Source of the DNA: Phyto melanocephala
Taxonomy: Eukaryota > Arthropoda > Insecta > Diptera > Rhinophoridae
Length of the DNA stretch: 64,000 nucleotides
Reading direction: 5' to 3'
NCBI GenBank assembly: GCA_941918925.1
Contig: OW799237.1
Span: forward strand, 53,618,997-53,682,996
The notes beneath the pieces were generated by a model. That model worked only from the letters and a program-made list of their open reading frames with translations. It did not search any database and was not told the DNA's origin. The position numbers were made by a program, and so were the translations under genes. Positions 11,640-20,930 of the stretch are shown here, piece after piece (position 1 is the stretch's first letter; the number at the start of each line of letters is the position of its first letter).

Positions 11640-11994
11640 TATGTATATAAAAGTGAAACTCTGTGTGTGTGTGTTACCTATAGACTCCGAAACTGTAAAA
11701 CCGATCGGGCTCAAACTTTGGTAAGTTGTTGTACACATACCAGGGAGTGTTTATGGGTGGAAAAAGTGGGCGGTGCCACGCCCATAAAAAAGTAGTTATT
11801 ATTTTAAGCTACTTGCACATGACCGATTTTTCTGAAACTTTGCACACATACTGAGCTGTCATGACTTTACAATTTTGTGTGCCACGCCCATAAAAAAATA
11901 TAATTTTTAGGTTTTTGCACTTGATATTCAATTAAAATTCAGAATGCATTTTGATTCATTAAGGGGCGTAGCAACGCGCGCCGAGTTTGGCTAG
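11640..11994 (+). mobile_element. Second family-A Helitron copy, shortened, directly abutting the first
   Basis: It begins ATGTATATAAAAGTGAAACT and ends GCGCGCCGAGTTTGGCTAG before T. It has the same 5' GT-rich microsatellite, GACTCCGAAACTGTAAAACC block and one to two internal units. It follows the CTAG of the first copy with no spacer, the head-to-tail tandem arrangement known for Helitrons. Its initial TC is not preserved. Confidence 0.6.
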
Positions 11995-12260
11995 TACAGT
12001 ATATTATTAAAAAATGTAAAATCCAAGATGGCGTCTAAAACAGAATGGCGGATAAAATTTTTTTTACGCTATCAATATGGATATCAAATTAAAGGGCTTG
12101 ACTAGTAGAATACAGTTAACTACGTAAAAATTTACAATCAAGATGGCGTCGAAAATAATAAGGAAAAATGGCGTATAACATGAAATATAGGTTTAGCTAC
12201 AAATATCCAAAAATTCGATTGTCAGTCAGTCACGTTACTCTTTTATATACTTATATAGAT
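11995..12260. repeat. Dispersed repeat with AAGATGGCGTCTAAAAC motif
   Basis: This holds AAGATGGCGTCTAAAACAG and a later AAGATGGCGTCGAAAATAAT, with GGTATCAAATTAAAGGGC-like phrases between them. The same family recurs at 10741-10822, 13960-14055, 49916-50157 and 50953-51240. The family-A Helitrons are inserted in this copy. It is noncoding and of unknown class. Confidence 0.6.
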
Positions 12261-12893
12261 ATATTTTTTTTAAATAATAAAATACAAAGAAACACCAGTA
12301 ACAGGTACAAAAGCTATAAGAAATTAAATATTTTTTGAAATATATTAAAATTTAAAGGAGTTTAAGATTTCCGTTATAATATCTTAATATTCTACTTGGT
12401 TTTGGTATTTCTGTGAAAAACCGACATTTTGTGCACATCTTCTGCAGACTCTGTGAAGTTAAAAAGTGCTAAAACTAACCGGAACACTCCATCATGGTAC
12501 TATTAACAATGTATCAGCTGATAATTTATGGACACCTTTTTAAGTGTAACCTGCCGAATAAATATCGCTTTATAAAAAATAATATTTATAAACGCCATGT
12601 TCGATGTATAAATGCCATGTTCTACAGAGAAAGCCTATTTTAAAATTACCAATAATGCACTTTTTTCTATAATATCAATTTTTTCTTTTAAGTAAATTAA
12701 ATGAAAAATTCTCAAGTTTTTATATCTGGCAGTCCTTATTCTGTTTTTTTTTTGTAATGAGTAAATACATTTTTTATTAATTTTAACATTAAGAGTTAAT
12801 GGACAATTGCATATGTGCTGTAAATCTAACGAAGATTTATTTGCGCGTATCAAAACCGCATCTAGTGAATGGAAATAGTGGAATATAAAGCGT
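12261..12893. other. Stretch without a supportable gene
   Basis: It contains ordinary AT-rich sequence and a pair of similar phrases (AAACGCCATGTTC and AAATGCCATGTTC near 12593-12616). A 101-codon reverse frame (12635-12940) has no recognisable domain. The ATGGACAATTGC at 12800 could be decayed upstream sequence of the zinc-finger pseudogene. Confidence 0.35.
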
Positions 12894-13890
12894 ATTGTAG
12901 AAAAGCATTTGTGGTGGTGGTATTTACGGTCATCATTCAATAATGGCGAGGAACAGTTGATATGTCGACAGTGTTGCCATCATCATTTTTTCACAATTTT
13001 TACATCAAAGTTAAAAAGGAACACATATTACACAATTTAAAAAAAAGTTGCAGGTATTGTTGATAAAACAAAACGAAAACCAGATGACATCAGCTATTGA
13101 TATCAAAAAGGAGGACAATCAAATTGACGTCGAAGAATTTATTCTTACGGAAAATTTAATACAACTGTCCAAACCTAAAAGGGGACGAAAAAAGAAATCT
13201 GTTGATGTGACTGGATGATACAGATAGATGAATTGCCTCTTGTAAAGGTCAAGCCTGAAGACTGTCTGTAATTATTCAGAGTTGCCAAAATCCGAATTGA
13301 AAGATGTTAATGTCTTGTTAGCAATGAAGTTGGCTAAGTAGACAGTAAACAGTGTTTTCTTAATGATTATGATATAAGCAAACATATCGGATGATAATAT
13401 AATATAAAAGATGATAACCTTGATATTTTTTTGAGCAAGAAAAGTGTCAAAGAAAAATGACAACCAAGATTAAAAGCTGTTACTATAAAGAATAAAGTAC
13501 ACAAAGACTAATAAAAAGGAAAATAAACCTAAAGTAATGAAAAATATGAACTGTTTCAGCGCCACACAAGCCGTAAAAAAGAAGAACAGTGAGTTTATAG
13601 CCGATACTCAATTTCAACTTTCATGCTGTATTTGTAATGTATCAATGGATAATTTTAACAATTTAAAAATTAATTTTCGCAAGAAACACAATACTATAGG
13701 TTATGCTATGTTCTGTAATAAAAAGTTTTTTTTTTAACGTGGCGTTCTAGTAGATCATCTTAATTATCATAAAGATACTATTTGTTTTAAATATTCACAA
13801 TGTGACAAGGCTTTATCTACACGACGTAGCTATGAAAAACATATGGAAGCTCATCAATTACATGAATCACATGTACACATACGACAAATG
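12894..13890 (+). pseudogene. ZAD-C2H2 zinc-finger gene relic (grauzone-like)
   Basis: The second half of a zinc-finger-associated domain is visible first: IVEKHLWWWYLRSSF leading to the cysteine pair ICRQC at about 12972. After a frame change, KVKKEHILHNLKK follows. From 13084 a stretch begins MTSAIDIKKEDNQIDVEEF and carries a basic PKRGRKKK motif. After a gap, C2H2 fingers follow: CCICNVSMDNFNNLKINFRK ending in H, then a GYAMFCNKK finger with its histidines in the next frame (HLNYHKD), then FKYSQCDKALSTRRSYEKHM. This order is that of insect ZAD-C2H2 transcription factors of the grauzone group. Stops and frameshifts kill it. The 3' end is cut by a dispersed repeat after about 13890. It is the only host-gene-like sequence in the window. 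Confidence 0.6.
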
Positions 13891-14384
13891 AGAAAAATCG
13901 TTTTTGAAAAAGCCGTCATTACTATATTTGACCGCCATATTGAATTTTTACTTTTAATAATTTACTGTATTCTACTGGTCAAGCCCTTTCGTTTGATACC
14001 AATATTGAGGAGGTTCAAGGAGTTACATTTTAAAATACCAGATTTGACCCATATATAAATTTTTGTCTAGAAGCTGGAAAAAATCAATTTTTGTTAGTAA
14101 ATTTTTGGTATATTTTTCCAAAGAAAATTTTTGCCTATAACAAAGCCGTTATTAATATATTTGACCCATATATCCGTCATTTTATTACTTTAAGGGGTCG
14201 GAAATAAATATTGTAGATATTACAAACGGAATGACAGAACTATATTTACTTCGTAAAGGGTATAAAAAACCGTATATCTTCTATACAAATATTGTTTTTT
14301 TTTAATAAATAAATAAGAACAATTTTCAATTAATTGTGGCTTGTAACGGATGCCGGCTGTAGCTAGCTTAATATATCAAGTTTC
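13891..14384. other. Dispersed repeat and unassigned sequence
   Basis: About 13960-14055 matches the repeat family seen at 50030-50125 (TTCTACTGGTCAAGCCCTTT and AAAATACCAGATTTGACCC). The rest contains ATTTGACC(G)CCATATTGA-like phrases and a CGTATATCTTCTATACAAA region, all of unknown class. Confidence 0.4.
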
Positions 14385-14640
14385 TTACCCTTTTAAAATT
14401 ACCGATTCAGAACTTAGGCACAGTTGGCAAAATTTAAATTTGTTCAAAACATGTTTATTTAAGACATAAAGCTGTCCGAAGTATTTCCAACATTCTGCGG
14501 TACCAGTTGTTGTTACAATTTTTGCAATGCTTTTTGCATCAGATTGCTCTCTTATTAAATTTTGATAGTGTAATACGTCTTTCGGTATTTTCACTGTTTC
14601 CTCAGATTCTGAACTATCAGATTCTAAGAAAGATTAATTT
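14385..14640 (-). pseudogene. BED-type zinc-finger fragment, probably hAT transposase N-terminus
   Basis: On the minus strand an acidic serine-rich lead (ESDSSESEETVKIPKDV) precedes SVAEC-type context: ECWKYFGQLY, then KFKFCQLC. This is the aromatic-plus-CxxC pattern of the first half of a BED finger. The His-containing half is missing or frame-shifted after LSSESVILKG. BED fingers open many hAT transposases and some host regulators. No DDE region is nearby, so it is a fragment. Confidence 0.45.
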
Positions 14641-14744
14641 TTTTTTAAATAATCAGCTACAGTTTTTTGCATGTTTTTATATGCTTCAATTTTCAATACA
14701 CTTCACTTTTAAATACGCTTCACTTGTTTCTATGAACTTTTTAT

Positions 14745-15443
14745 TTATTTTTGTATTTAATTCATATGACAGGTGCCACGCCCACTATTACCAAAGCATC
14801 CATTTCTTGTCAAAATAGTCATATAGATGTCAAAGTTTCTCGTGCAAAATTTGGGTACTCTAACTATTATCGCTTCCCAGATATACGCATTTTTGTATTT
14901 AATTCATATGACAGGTGCCACGCCCACTATTATTAAAGCATCCATTTCTTATCAAAATAGCCATATAGATGTCAAAGCTTCTCGTGCAAAATTTGGGTAC
15001 TCTAACTGTTATCGCTTCCTGAACATACGAATTTTAGTATTCAATTGCTATGGAGCTGCCACGCCCACTATTTCTAATGTACCCATTTTTTCCAGAAATG
15101 TTTATTTGGGTGTCAAAGTTGCTCTTGCAAAAGTTTAGTACTCTAATCGATATCGTTTTCCAAATATACGAAATTTAGTATTTAATTCATGTGGCCACGC
15201 CTACTATTGAAAGTCCGCCCATTTTTTACCCAAATATTCGTGTGGATGTCAAAGTTTACCGTATTTAATTTGAAGACTCTAGCTGCATTAACTTTCGTGA
15301 TATATAATATTTAATACTTATTCTTTAATAGGGCATGGCACCTCGCCGACTTACAATTTCAAACCAAGGAAATCGGTCCAGCCGTTTACCCGTCTATAAA
15401 GCACAAACAAACATACAAACACACATTGATTTTTATATATAGA
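14745..15443 (-). mobile_element. Non-autonomous Helitron, family B, with ~141-bp tandem units (3' end unclear)
   Basis: On the minus strand the 5' end is TCTATATATAAAAATCAATG, beginning at 15443. The body has four or so units 135-142 bp apart, each with GTGCCACGCCCACTATT and ATAGATGTCAAAGTTTCTCG (plus-strand reading). Spacing of the GCCACGCC block is about 14773, 14915, 15055 and 15190. No clear CTRR terminus was found at the left, so this side may be truncated. Confidence 0.5.
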
Positions 15444-15779
15444 CTAGCATTTAACCCGCTACTTCCATAGCGCAGTTCTTACTATTTATTGAATACTCAA
15501 GTTCTATTTTTAATTATTAAATATTTTTGGTTAAATTTATGACAATTTGTATCTCTGATTTAATTTACTTAGAAAAATAAAAAGTAGAGTAAGGATATAT
15601 CGGGCATATATTTCCTAACTAAAAGCAAGATCAATGCTACCGAGTTTCAAAAATTAAGATTCATAATTTGCAAAAATTACCCTAAAAATAATAAAAGTAC
15701 AATTTTTTCCTTCACTAAAACTTCCAATTGGTTTATTACTACCTACATTCAGAATTCTATGTATACAACATATAAAAAA

Positions 15780-17119
15780 GAGAAAAAGTAATTTTGGTCG
15801 TTTATAATATTAGGAGTTAGACCTCGGATCAAAAAACACTAATTTTAAGAATTTATGTTTACAAACGTAAAAATACAAAAAGTACAATAAAAATGCGAAA
15901 AGGTTTTTTTTGTCTCCAATATTATTTTAATTCTCAACATGAATCAATAATCCTTTATTTCACAATTTTAGCTTTATAAACGTAGAAAATACAAAAAGTC
16001 CCATTAAAATTCAGAAAAGTACCTTCTTGGTCGCCCATAACATTTTCAGTCTCACCTTGTATCAATAGTCACTATTTTCAAAACTCTAGCTTCGCAAACG
16101 TTGAAAATAAAAAAGTAACATACAAATTCTAAAAGTAACTTTTTGGTCGCCCATTACAATTTTAGTCTTACCTGGAAGCAATAGTCCTAGATTTTACAAA
16201 TATACATATCTTCATAAACGTATAAAATACAAAAAGTACCATAAAAAATCTAAAAAGTACCTTTTTGGTCGCTATAACATTTTAAGTCTCACCTTGTATC
16301 AATAGTCACTAATTTCAAAATTCTAGCTTCGCAAACGTTGAAAATATTAAAAGTACCATAAAAATTAAAAAAAGTACCTTCTTGGTCGCTCATAACATTT
16401 TTAGTCTCACCTTGTATCAATAGGCACTAATTTCAAAATTGTAGCTTCGAAAACGTAGAAAATACAAAAAAGTACAATTAAAATTCAAAAAAGTACCTTT
16501 TTGGTCGCCCATAACATTTCTAGTCTCACCTGGAATCAATAGTCCTTGATTGTACAATCCTACCTTCATAAACGTAGAAAGTACCAAAAGTACAACAAAA
16601 ATTCAAAAAAGTACCTTTTTGGTCGACCATATTTTCAGTCTCACGTCGTATCAATAGTCACTATTTTCGAAATTCTAGCTTCGCAAACGTTGAAAATACA
16701 AAAAGTACCATGAGAACTCAAAGAAGTACCTTCTTGGTCGCCCATAACATTTTTAGTCCCACCTCGTATCAATAGTCACTAATTTCAAAATTCTAGTTTC
16801 GAAAACGTAGAAAATTAAAAAAAGGAACATAAAAATTCAAAAAAGTACCTTCTTGGCCGCTCATAACATTTTTAGTCTCACCTTGTATCAATAGGCACTA
16901 ATTTCAAAATTGTAGCTTCGAAAACGTAGAAAATACAAAGAAGTACAATTAAAATTCAAAAAAGTACCTTTTTGGTCGCCCATAACATTTTTAGTCTCAC
17001 CTGGAATCAATAGTCCTTGATTGTACAATCCTATCTTCATAAACGTAGAAAATACAAAAAGTACCTATTTGGTCGCCCATAATATTTTAAGTCTCACCTG
17101 GAATCAATAGTCCTCGATT
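15780..17119 (-). repeat. ~118-bp tandem repeat array (part 1)
   Basis: Imperfect units contain CAAAAAAGTACCTTTTTGGTC, GCCCATAACATTTTTAGTC, TCACCTGGAATCAATAGTC and CTTCGCAAACGTTGAAAATA (plus-strand reading). Starts of the TTGGTCG block are 113-122 bp apart. Alternate subtypes (TTGTATCAATAGTCACTAAT versus TGGAATCAATAGTCCTTGAT) suggest a higher-order pairing. It forms the body of the family-C Helitron. Confidence 0.8.
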
Positions 17120-17320
17120 TGTCACCCACGGTAACCCTGCCTAATGTGCATGAGATGAGTTTGCTGCAAGAGTAGTAAGAAGGCAGTCGTTGATGAGTCG
17201 TTGATTAGTCGTTATCGAGAAAAGACACACAAATAAACTTTAATTCTTTTTTTCATACATATTTAATAAATAAATAAATTGTGTTTTATTTTCCTTCTTA
17301 AAATCGAGCCATCCGTGATA
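17120..17320 (+). repeat. 5' LTR of Ty3/gypsy element
   Basis: This 201-bp terminal repeat starts TGTCACCC, ends CCGTGATA and contains an AATAAATAAATAAA polyadenylation-type run. It appears identical to the repeat at 22164-22364. The target duplication GATT lies at 17116-17119 and 22365-22368. Joining the flanks regenerates a normal satellite unit (CCTCGATTGTACAATCC), which also occurs unbroken near 23130. Confidence 0.9.
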
Positions 17321-17321
17321 A

Positions 17322-17340
17322 TTTCAGAAGTGGAATACTC
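17322..17340 (+). other. Probable primer-binding site (tRNA-Leu type)
   Basis: Directly after the LTR comes TTTCAGAAGTGGAATAC. From memory, the mdg3/micropia group uses a tRNA-Leu primer site starting TGTCAGAAGTGG. The core TCAGAAGTGG matches. This is inference; comparison with fly tRNA-Leu 3' ends would settle it. Confidence 0.5.
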
Positions 17341-17861
17341 TTACAGTGCGGGTATATGTAAGAGAAGAACAAATATAAACGCGTATATACATATATAAAG
17401 AAATACTTGCGAAATAAATAAGTGTAACGTTTTATTTATGTGCGTACATATATACATAAATATACATATAATCACATACAAGAAACTTTCGGTACTTTAC
17501 AAAAACAAACGAAAATAAGTGTGCGAAGAGAGCACTTGTGTATAGTTTTTGTTTGTGTGTTTCGTCGTTGTTATTGAAACAGAATTTATTTGGTGGTTGA
17601 TTTAACCTGCTGCGTACAGCAATACGTTTTTTTTTTTTGTGTCGGTGCACATGCGTGTATTTTCTTGCTTCTTGTCTTAACTCAGCAACTGCGTATTTGT
17701 TGTTGTAGTCGTTTTTTATATAGACAGCGAAAAGAAATAAAGAAAACTAAAAACACAGTGGGAAAAATTAAAGCAAACGTTGGACAAATTAAAAAAAAGT
17801 GTGTGTGTAATTTTTGTTAATAGTATAAATACGAAAGAAATAAAACTTAAACGTAATAAAA
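17341..17861 (+). other. Untranslated leader of the gypsy element
   Basis: About 520 bp lie between the primer site and the gag ATG, with several short upstream open frames. No structured element was identified. The base composition is T/A-rich with GTGTGTG patches. Confidence 0.5.
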
Positions 17862-20800
17862 ATGTCGAAAATAGTAAAAATAAATTCGTTAAAAGTCGAG
17901 CAACTAAAAGAACTCTTACGCGAAAAAGATTTGTTAAGTTCTGGACATAAAGCAGAACTAGTGAACCGTTTATGTGAGGAATTGAAAAGTGACGAAATAT
18001 ACATTGCGAATGAAATGTCGGAAATAAAAGACTGTGCTACAGGTTTTGAGCCAACGGTTAATGATGGTACAAATATTTTACAGACACAAGTAAACTCGCT
18101 GGCAAATATGATTAAAGATTTAATGTCGGTTGTGCAAAATCATATTGTAAATGTAAATACTGTGAACAATTCCGAAGTTTTTAATGTAAGAGAACGTGCT
18201 GAAAACAATAGAGACAGTAATGTCGGTAATTCTTTCGAAAATATTCGTGATATGGCATCGTTGTTGCCTGAATTTAACCCTATGAAAGACTTGTCGCTTA
18301 ATTCGGTACAATTTATAAAACGTATAGAAATGCTTAAAACAGCATACAAGTGGTCTGATAATTCATTGTTATTTGTGGTACAACAAAAATTAATCGGTTC
18401 GGCAAAGTTATGGATTGACTCGCAGGAAATTTTTGTGACGTGGCAACAATTTAAGCAAAAGTTCCTGGAAGATTTTCCGTGTGATGAAAATGTGGCTAGT
18501 GTACACATTAAAATGTCTAACACACATCGTAATGCGGGTGAGACACCTCAAGACTATTTTTATCGAATGATGGCAATCGGAAACAAAGTTTTTTTTCCCG
18601 AAGAAGATATTGCTTATCACATCATCAACGGTATCAACGACAGTGATCTGAGAAAAATTATTTCGAAAAAGTACGTTCGTTTAAACGATCTACTGCGCGA
18701 TATTAACATTTATACTGAATATAATCCAATCCGTAATGAAAATCAATATACTCAAAATAAAAACTTTAACCCCGCGAAGAGTGGACAGTTTTATAATCGT
18801 AATAAAGTTAACCAAAACAAAAATAATGTTGATTCGGGTTCGCCAAATATTGCAGAAAAACGAAACAGCCGTGACGTTGAATGTTTTAATTGCCGCCGAA
18901 AGGGTCATATTTCCGTAAATTGTCCCGAACCGCAACGAAAACTACGGTGCGAATACTGCAACCGAACAAATCATAAAAGTGAAGAATGCTCGCTAAAATC
19001 GACAAACGAAACCAGAGCGAAAGTGAATAAAATTATAGACGATAAAACTAACGATAATTTTGTTAAACTAATCCTAGTGAACAATATCGAAATAATGTGT
19101 TTTGTAGACTCGGGAAGTTCAATTAGTCTGATTCGCGAAAGTCGTGCTAAAGATTTTGGTGACGTTAAGAACTGCTCGAAAAGCTTATCTGGTTTCGCGG
19201 GCGGTAAATACGTGTGCTCGCTTAAAATAAATGCGTTGCTTAACATTGACGGTTGCGATTTGGTGACAGATTTATTTATAGTCGACGATAATCTTCTGCC
19301 TGAGGACGTTTTATTAGGTCGAGATGTTTTATGCCGCGATGGAAGTAAATTTGTAATCAAAGGTGATGAATGCTGGTTGGAAGCCGACGACAAAATAAAC
19401 GTTAGTGAAACCGTCGATCAACAACAACTAATGAAACTGAAGGGCATTATATCCGAAAATCGTAAGTGTTTTGCCAGAAACGTATTCGAACTTGGTAAGT
19501 GCAAAATATCTAAAATGGAAATAAAGCTAAGAACACATGAGCCGATAAATCTCAAGGCATACCGTATCCCTTTTGCCAAACGGGCTATTGTCTCCGATAT
19601 TGTAAGTGACTTGTTGAAATGTCAAATAATAAGACCTTCCGATTCCCCATATGCTTCACCTGTCGTGCTAGTCGAGAAGAAGAACGGTGAAAATAGACTC
19701 TGCGTTGACTATAGACTACTCAATAGCGTGACAATAAAGACGCCATATCCTATGCCTGTGTTAGAAGAGCAATTTGCGCAGTTGGCTGGAAATCGTATAT
19801 TTACCACTTTAGACTTGAAAATGGGCTACCACCAACTTGAAATTGACGAATCATCGAAGCAGTACACTGCATTTATAACAACAGACGGACACTATGAATA
19901 CAATCGCATGCCTTTTGGACTAGTGAACGCGCCTGCAAGCTTTCAAAAGTTGATGGACAAGATTGCAGCTGAAATGGGTCGTGGCGAAATTTTAGTGTAT
20001 TTGGATGACGTTATTATACCTAGTAGTACTGTGGAAGATGGGCTGTATTTGCTAGAAAAGTTTTTGAAAATTTTGTTGAAATATGGACTAACTCTCAGAC
20101 TTGATAAATGCAATTTCTTACATAATGAAATCAGTTATCTTGGTCACATCGTAAATAGTAAAGGTATAAGGCCAGGCGAACTAAAAATAGGCGCGATTAA
20201 AAATTTTAAACAACCTACTTCCGTGACTGAAACTCGTCGTTTTCTTGGACTAACTGGATTCTTCCGTAAATTCGTACCGCAATATGCTTTAATTTCGAAA
20301 CCTTTAACAAAACTGACGCACAAATCCGAGAAAGATAATTTTAGTTGGGGCGATGAGCAACGAAATGCATTTGAGAAACTAAAGCACATGTTAATTAATG
20401 CCCCTGTTTTAGCTTTATATGATCCTAACGCAAAACACGAACTGCATACTGATGCAAGCATCATCGGACTAGCTGGAATATTGTTACAGTCGCAAGACGA
20501 AAAGAGTTTTCAACCTGTGTTTTACTTCAGTCGACATTGTACAAAAGAAGAACAGCGCTACCATAGCTACGAACTAGAAGTATTGGCTGTAGTCGAATCC
20601 CTGGAACGCTTCCGTATTTACTTGTTGGGAAAACCTTTCAAGCTCGTCACCGATTGTTCAGCTGTTGCGAAGGTAAAAGAAAAGAAGGAACTAAAGCCTA
20701 GAATCGCTCGATGGTGGTTAAAGTTACTCGAATATGATTTTGAAGCCGTACATCGACCAGGTAGCCGACTAGCACATGTAGATGCCTTAAGCCGATCACC

Positions 20801-20930
20801 CGATGAACCATCTGTTGAAATGGAGCCGGCTGGACTAGTTTTTACTGTTTCCGACGATATTGACGATTGGGCGCTAACGATGCAATTGCAGGATAAGAGG
20901 CTGAAGAGGCTGTTTTGTCTGGAAAGGTGA
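17862..20930 (+). CDS. Gag-Pol polyprotein, part 1 (SAP-Gag, protease, RT, RNase H)
   Basis: One 1022-codon frame from ATG. Residues about 5-43 (LKVEQLKELLREKDLLSSGH) form a SAP-type DNA-binding helix pair, unusual at the front of a Gag. The capsid region follows, then two CCHC knuckles at C341-C354 (CFNCRRKGHISVNC) and C363-C376 (CEYCNRTNHKSEEC). The aspartic protease DSG is at 416-418. Reverse transcriptase has YLDD at 713-716, and RNase H has a catalytic aspartate at 864 (HTDAS). The end is in the connection after RNase H (RPGSRLAHVDALSR). It makes virus-like particles and copies element RNA into DNA in the cytoplasm. Gag and Pol share one frame with no break between them. Identical LTRs mean recent insertion. 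Clade is probably mdg3/micropia, by primer site and integrase style. Confidence 0.9.
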   Translation: MSKIVKINSLKVEQLKELLREKDLLSSGHKAELVNRLCEELKSDEIYIANEMSEIKDCATGFEPTVNDGTNILQTQVNSLANMIKDLMSVVQNHIVNVNTVNNSEVFNVRERAENNRDSNVGNSFENIRDMASLLPEFNPMKDLSLNSVQFIKRIEMLKTAYKWSDNSLLFVVQQKLIGSAKLWIDSQEIFVTWQQFKQKFLEDFPCDENVASVHIKMSNTHRNAGETPQDYFYRMMAIGNKVFFPEEDIAYHIINGINDSDLRKIISKKYVRLNDLLRDINIYTEYNPIRNENQYTQNKNFNPAKSGQFYNRNKVNQNKNNVDSGSPNIAEKRNSRDVECFNCRRKGHISVNCPEPQRKLRCEYCNRTNHKSEECSLKSTNETRAKVNKIIDDKTNDNFVKLILVNNIEIMCFVDSGSSISLIRESRAKDFGDVKNCSKSLSGFAGGKYVCSLKINALLNIDGCDLVTDLFIVDDNLLPEDVLLGRDVLCRDGSKFVIKGDECWLEADDKINVSETVDQQQLMKLKGIISENRKCFARNVFELGKCKISKMEIKLRTHEPINLKAYRIPFAKRAIVSDIVSDLLKCQIIRPSDSPYASPVVLVEKKNGENRLCVDYRLLNSVTIKTPYPMPVLEEQFAQLAGNRIFTTLDLKMGYHQLEIDESSKQYTAFITTDGHYEYNRMPFGLVNAPASFQKLMDKIAAEMGRGEILVYLDDVIIPSSTVEDGLYLLEKFLKILLKYGLTLRLDKCNFLHNEISYLGHIVNSKGIRPGELKIGAIKNFKQPTSVTETRRFLGLTGFFRKFVPQYALISKPLTKLTHKSEKDNFSWGDEQRNAFEKLKHMLINAPVLALYDPNAKHELHTDASIIGLAGILLQSQDEKSFQPVFYFSRHCTKEEQRYHSYELEVLAVVESLERFRIYLLGKPFKLVTDCSAVAKVKEKKELKPRIARWWLKLLEYDFEAVHRPGSRLAHVDALSRSPDEPSVEMEPAGLVFTVSDDIDDWALTMQLQDKRLKRLFCLER

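Noticed and set aside
12635..12940. 101-codon reverse ORF (MNDDRKYHHH) as a gene
   Set aside because: No domain, and it overlaps the forward ZAD relic, whose motifs are specific.
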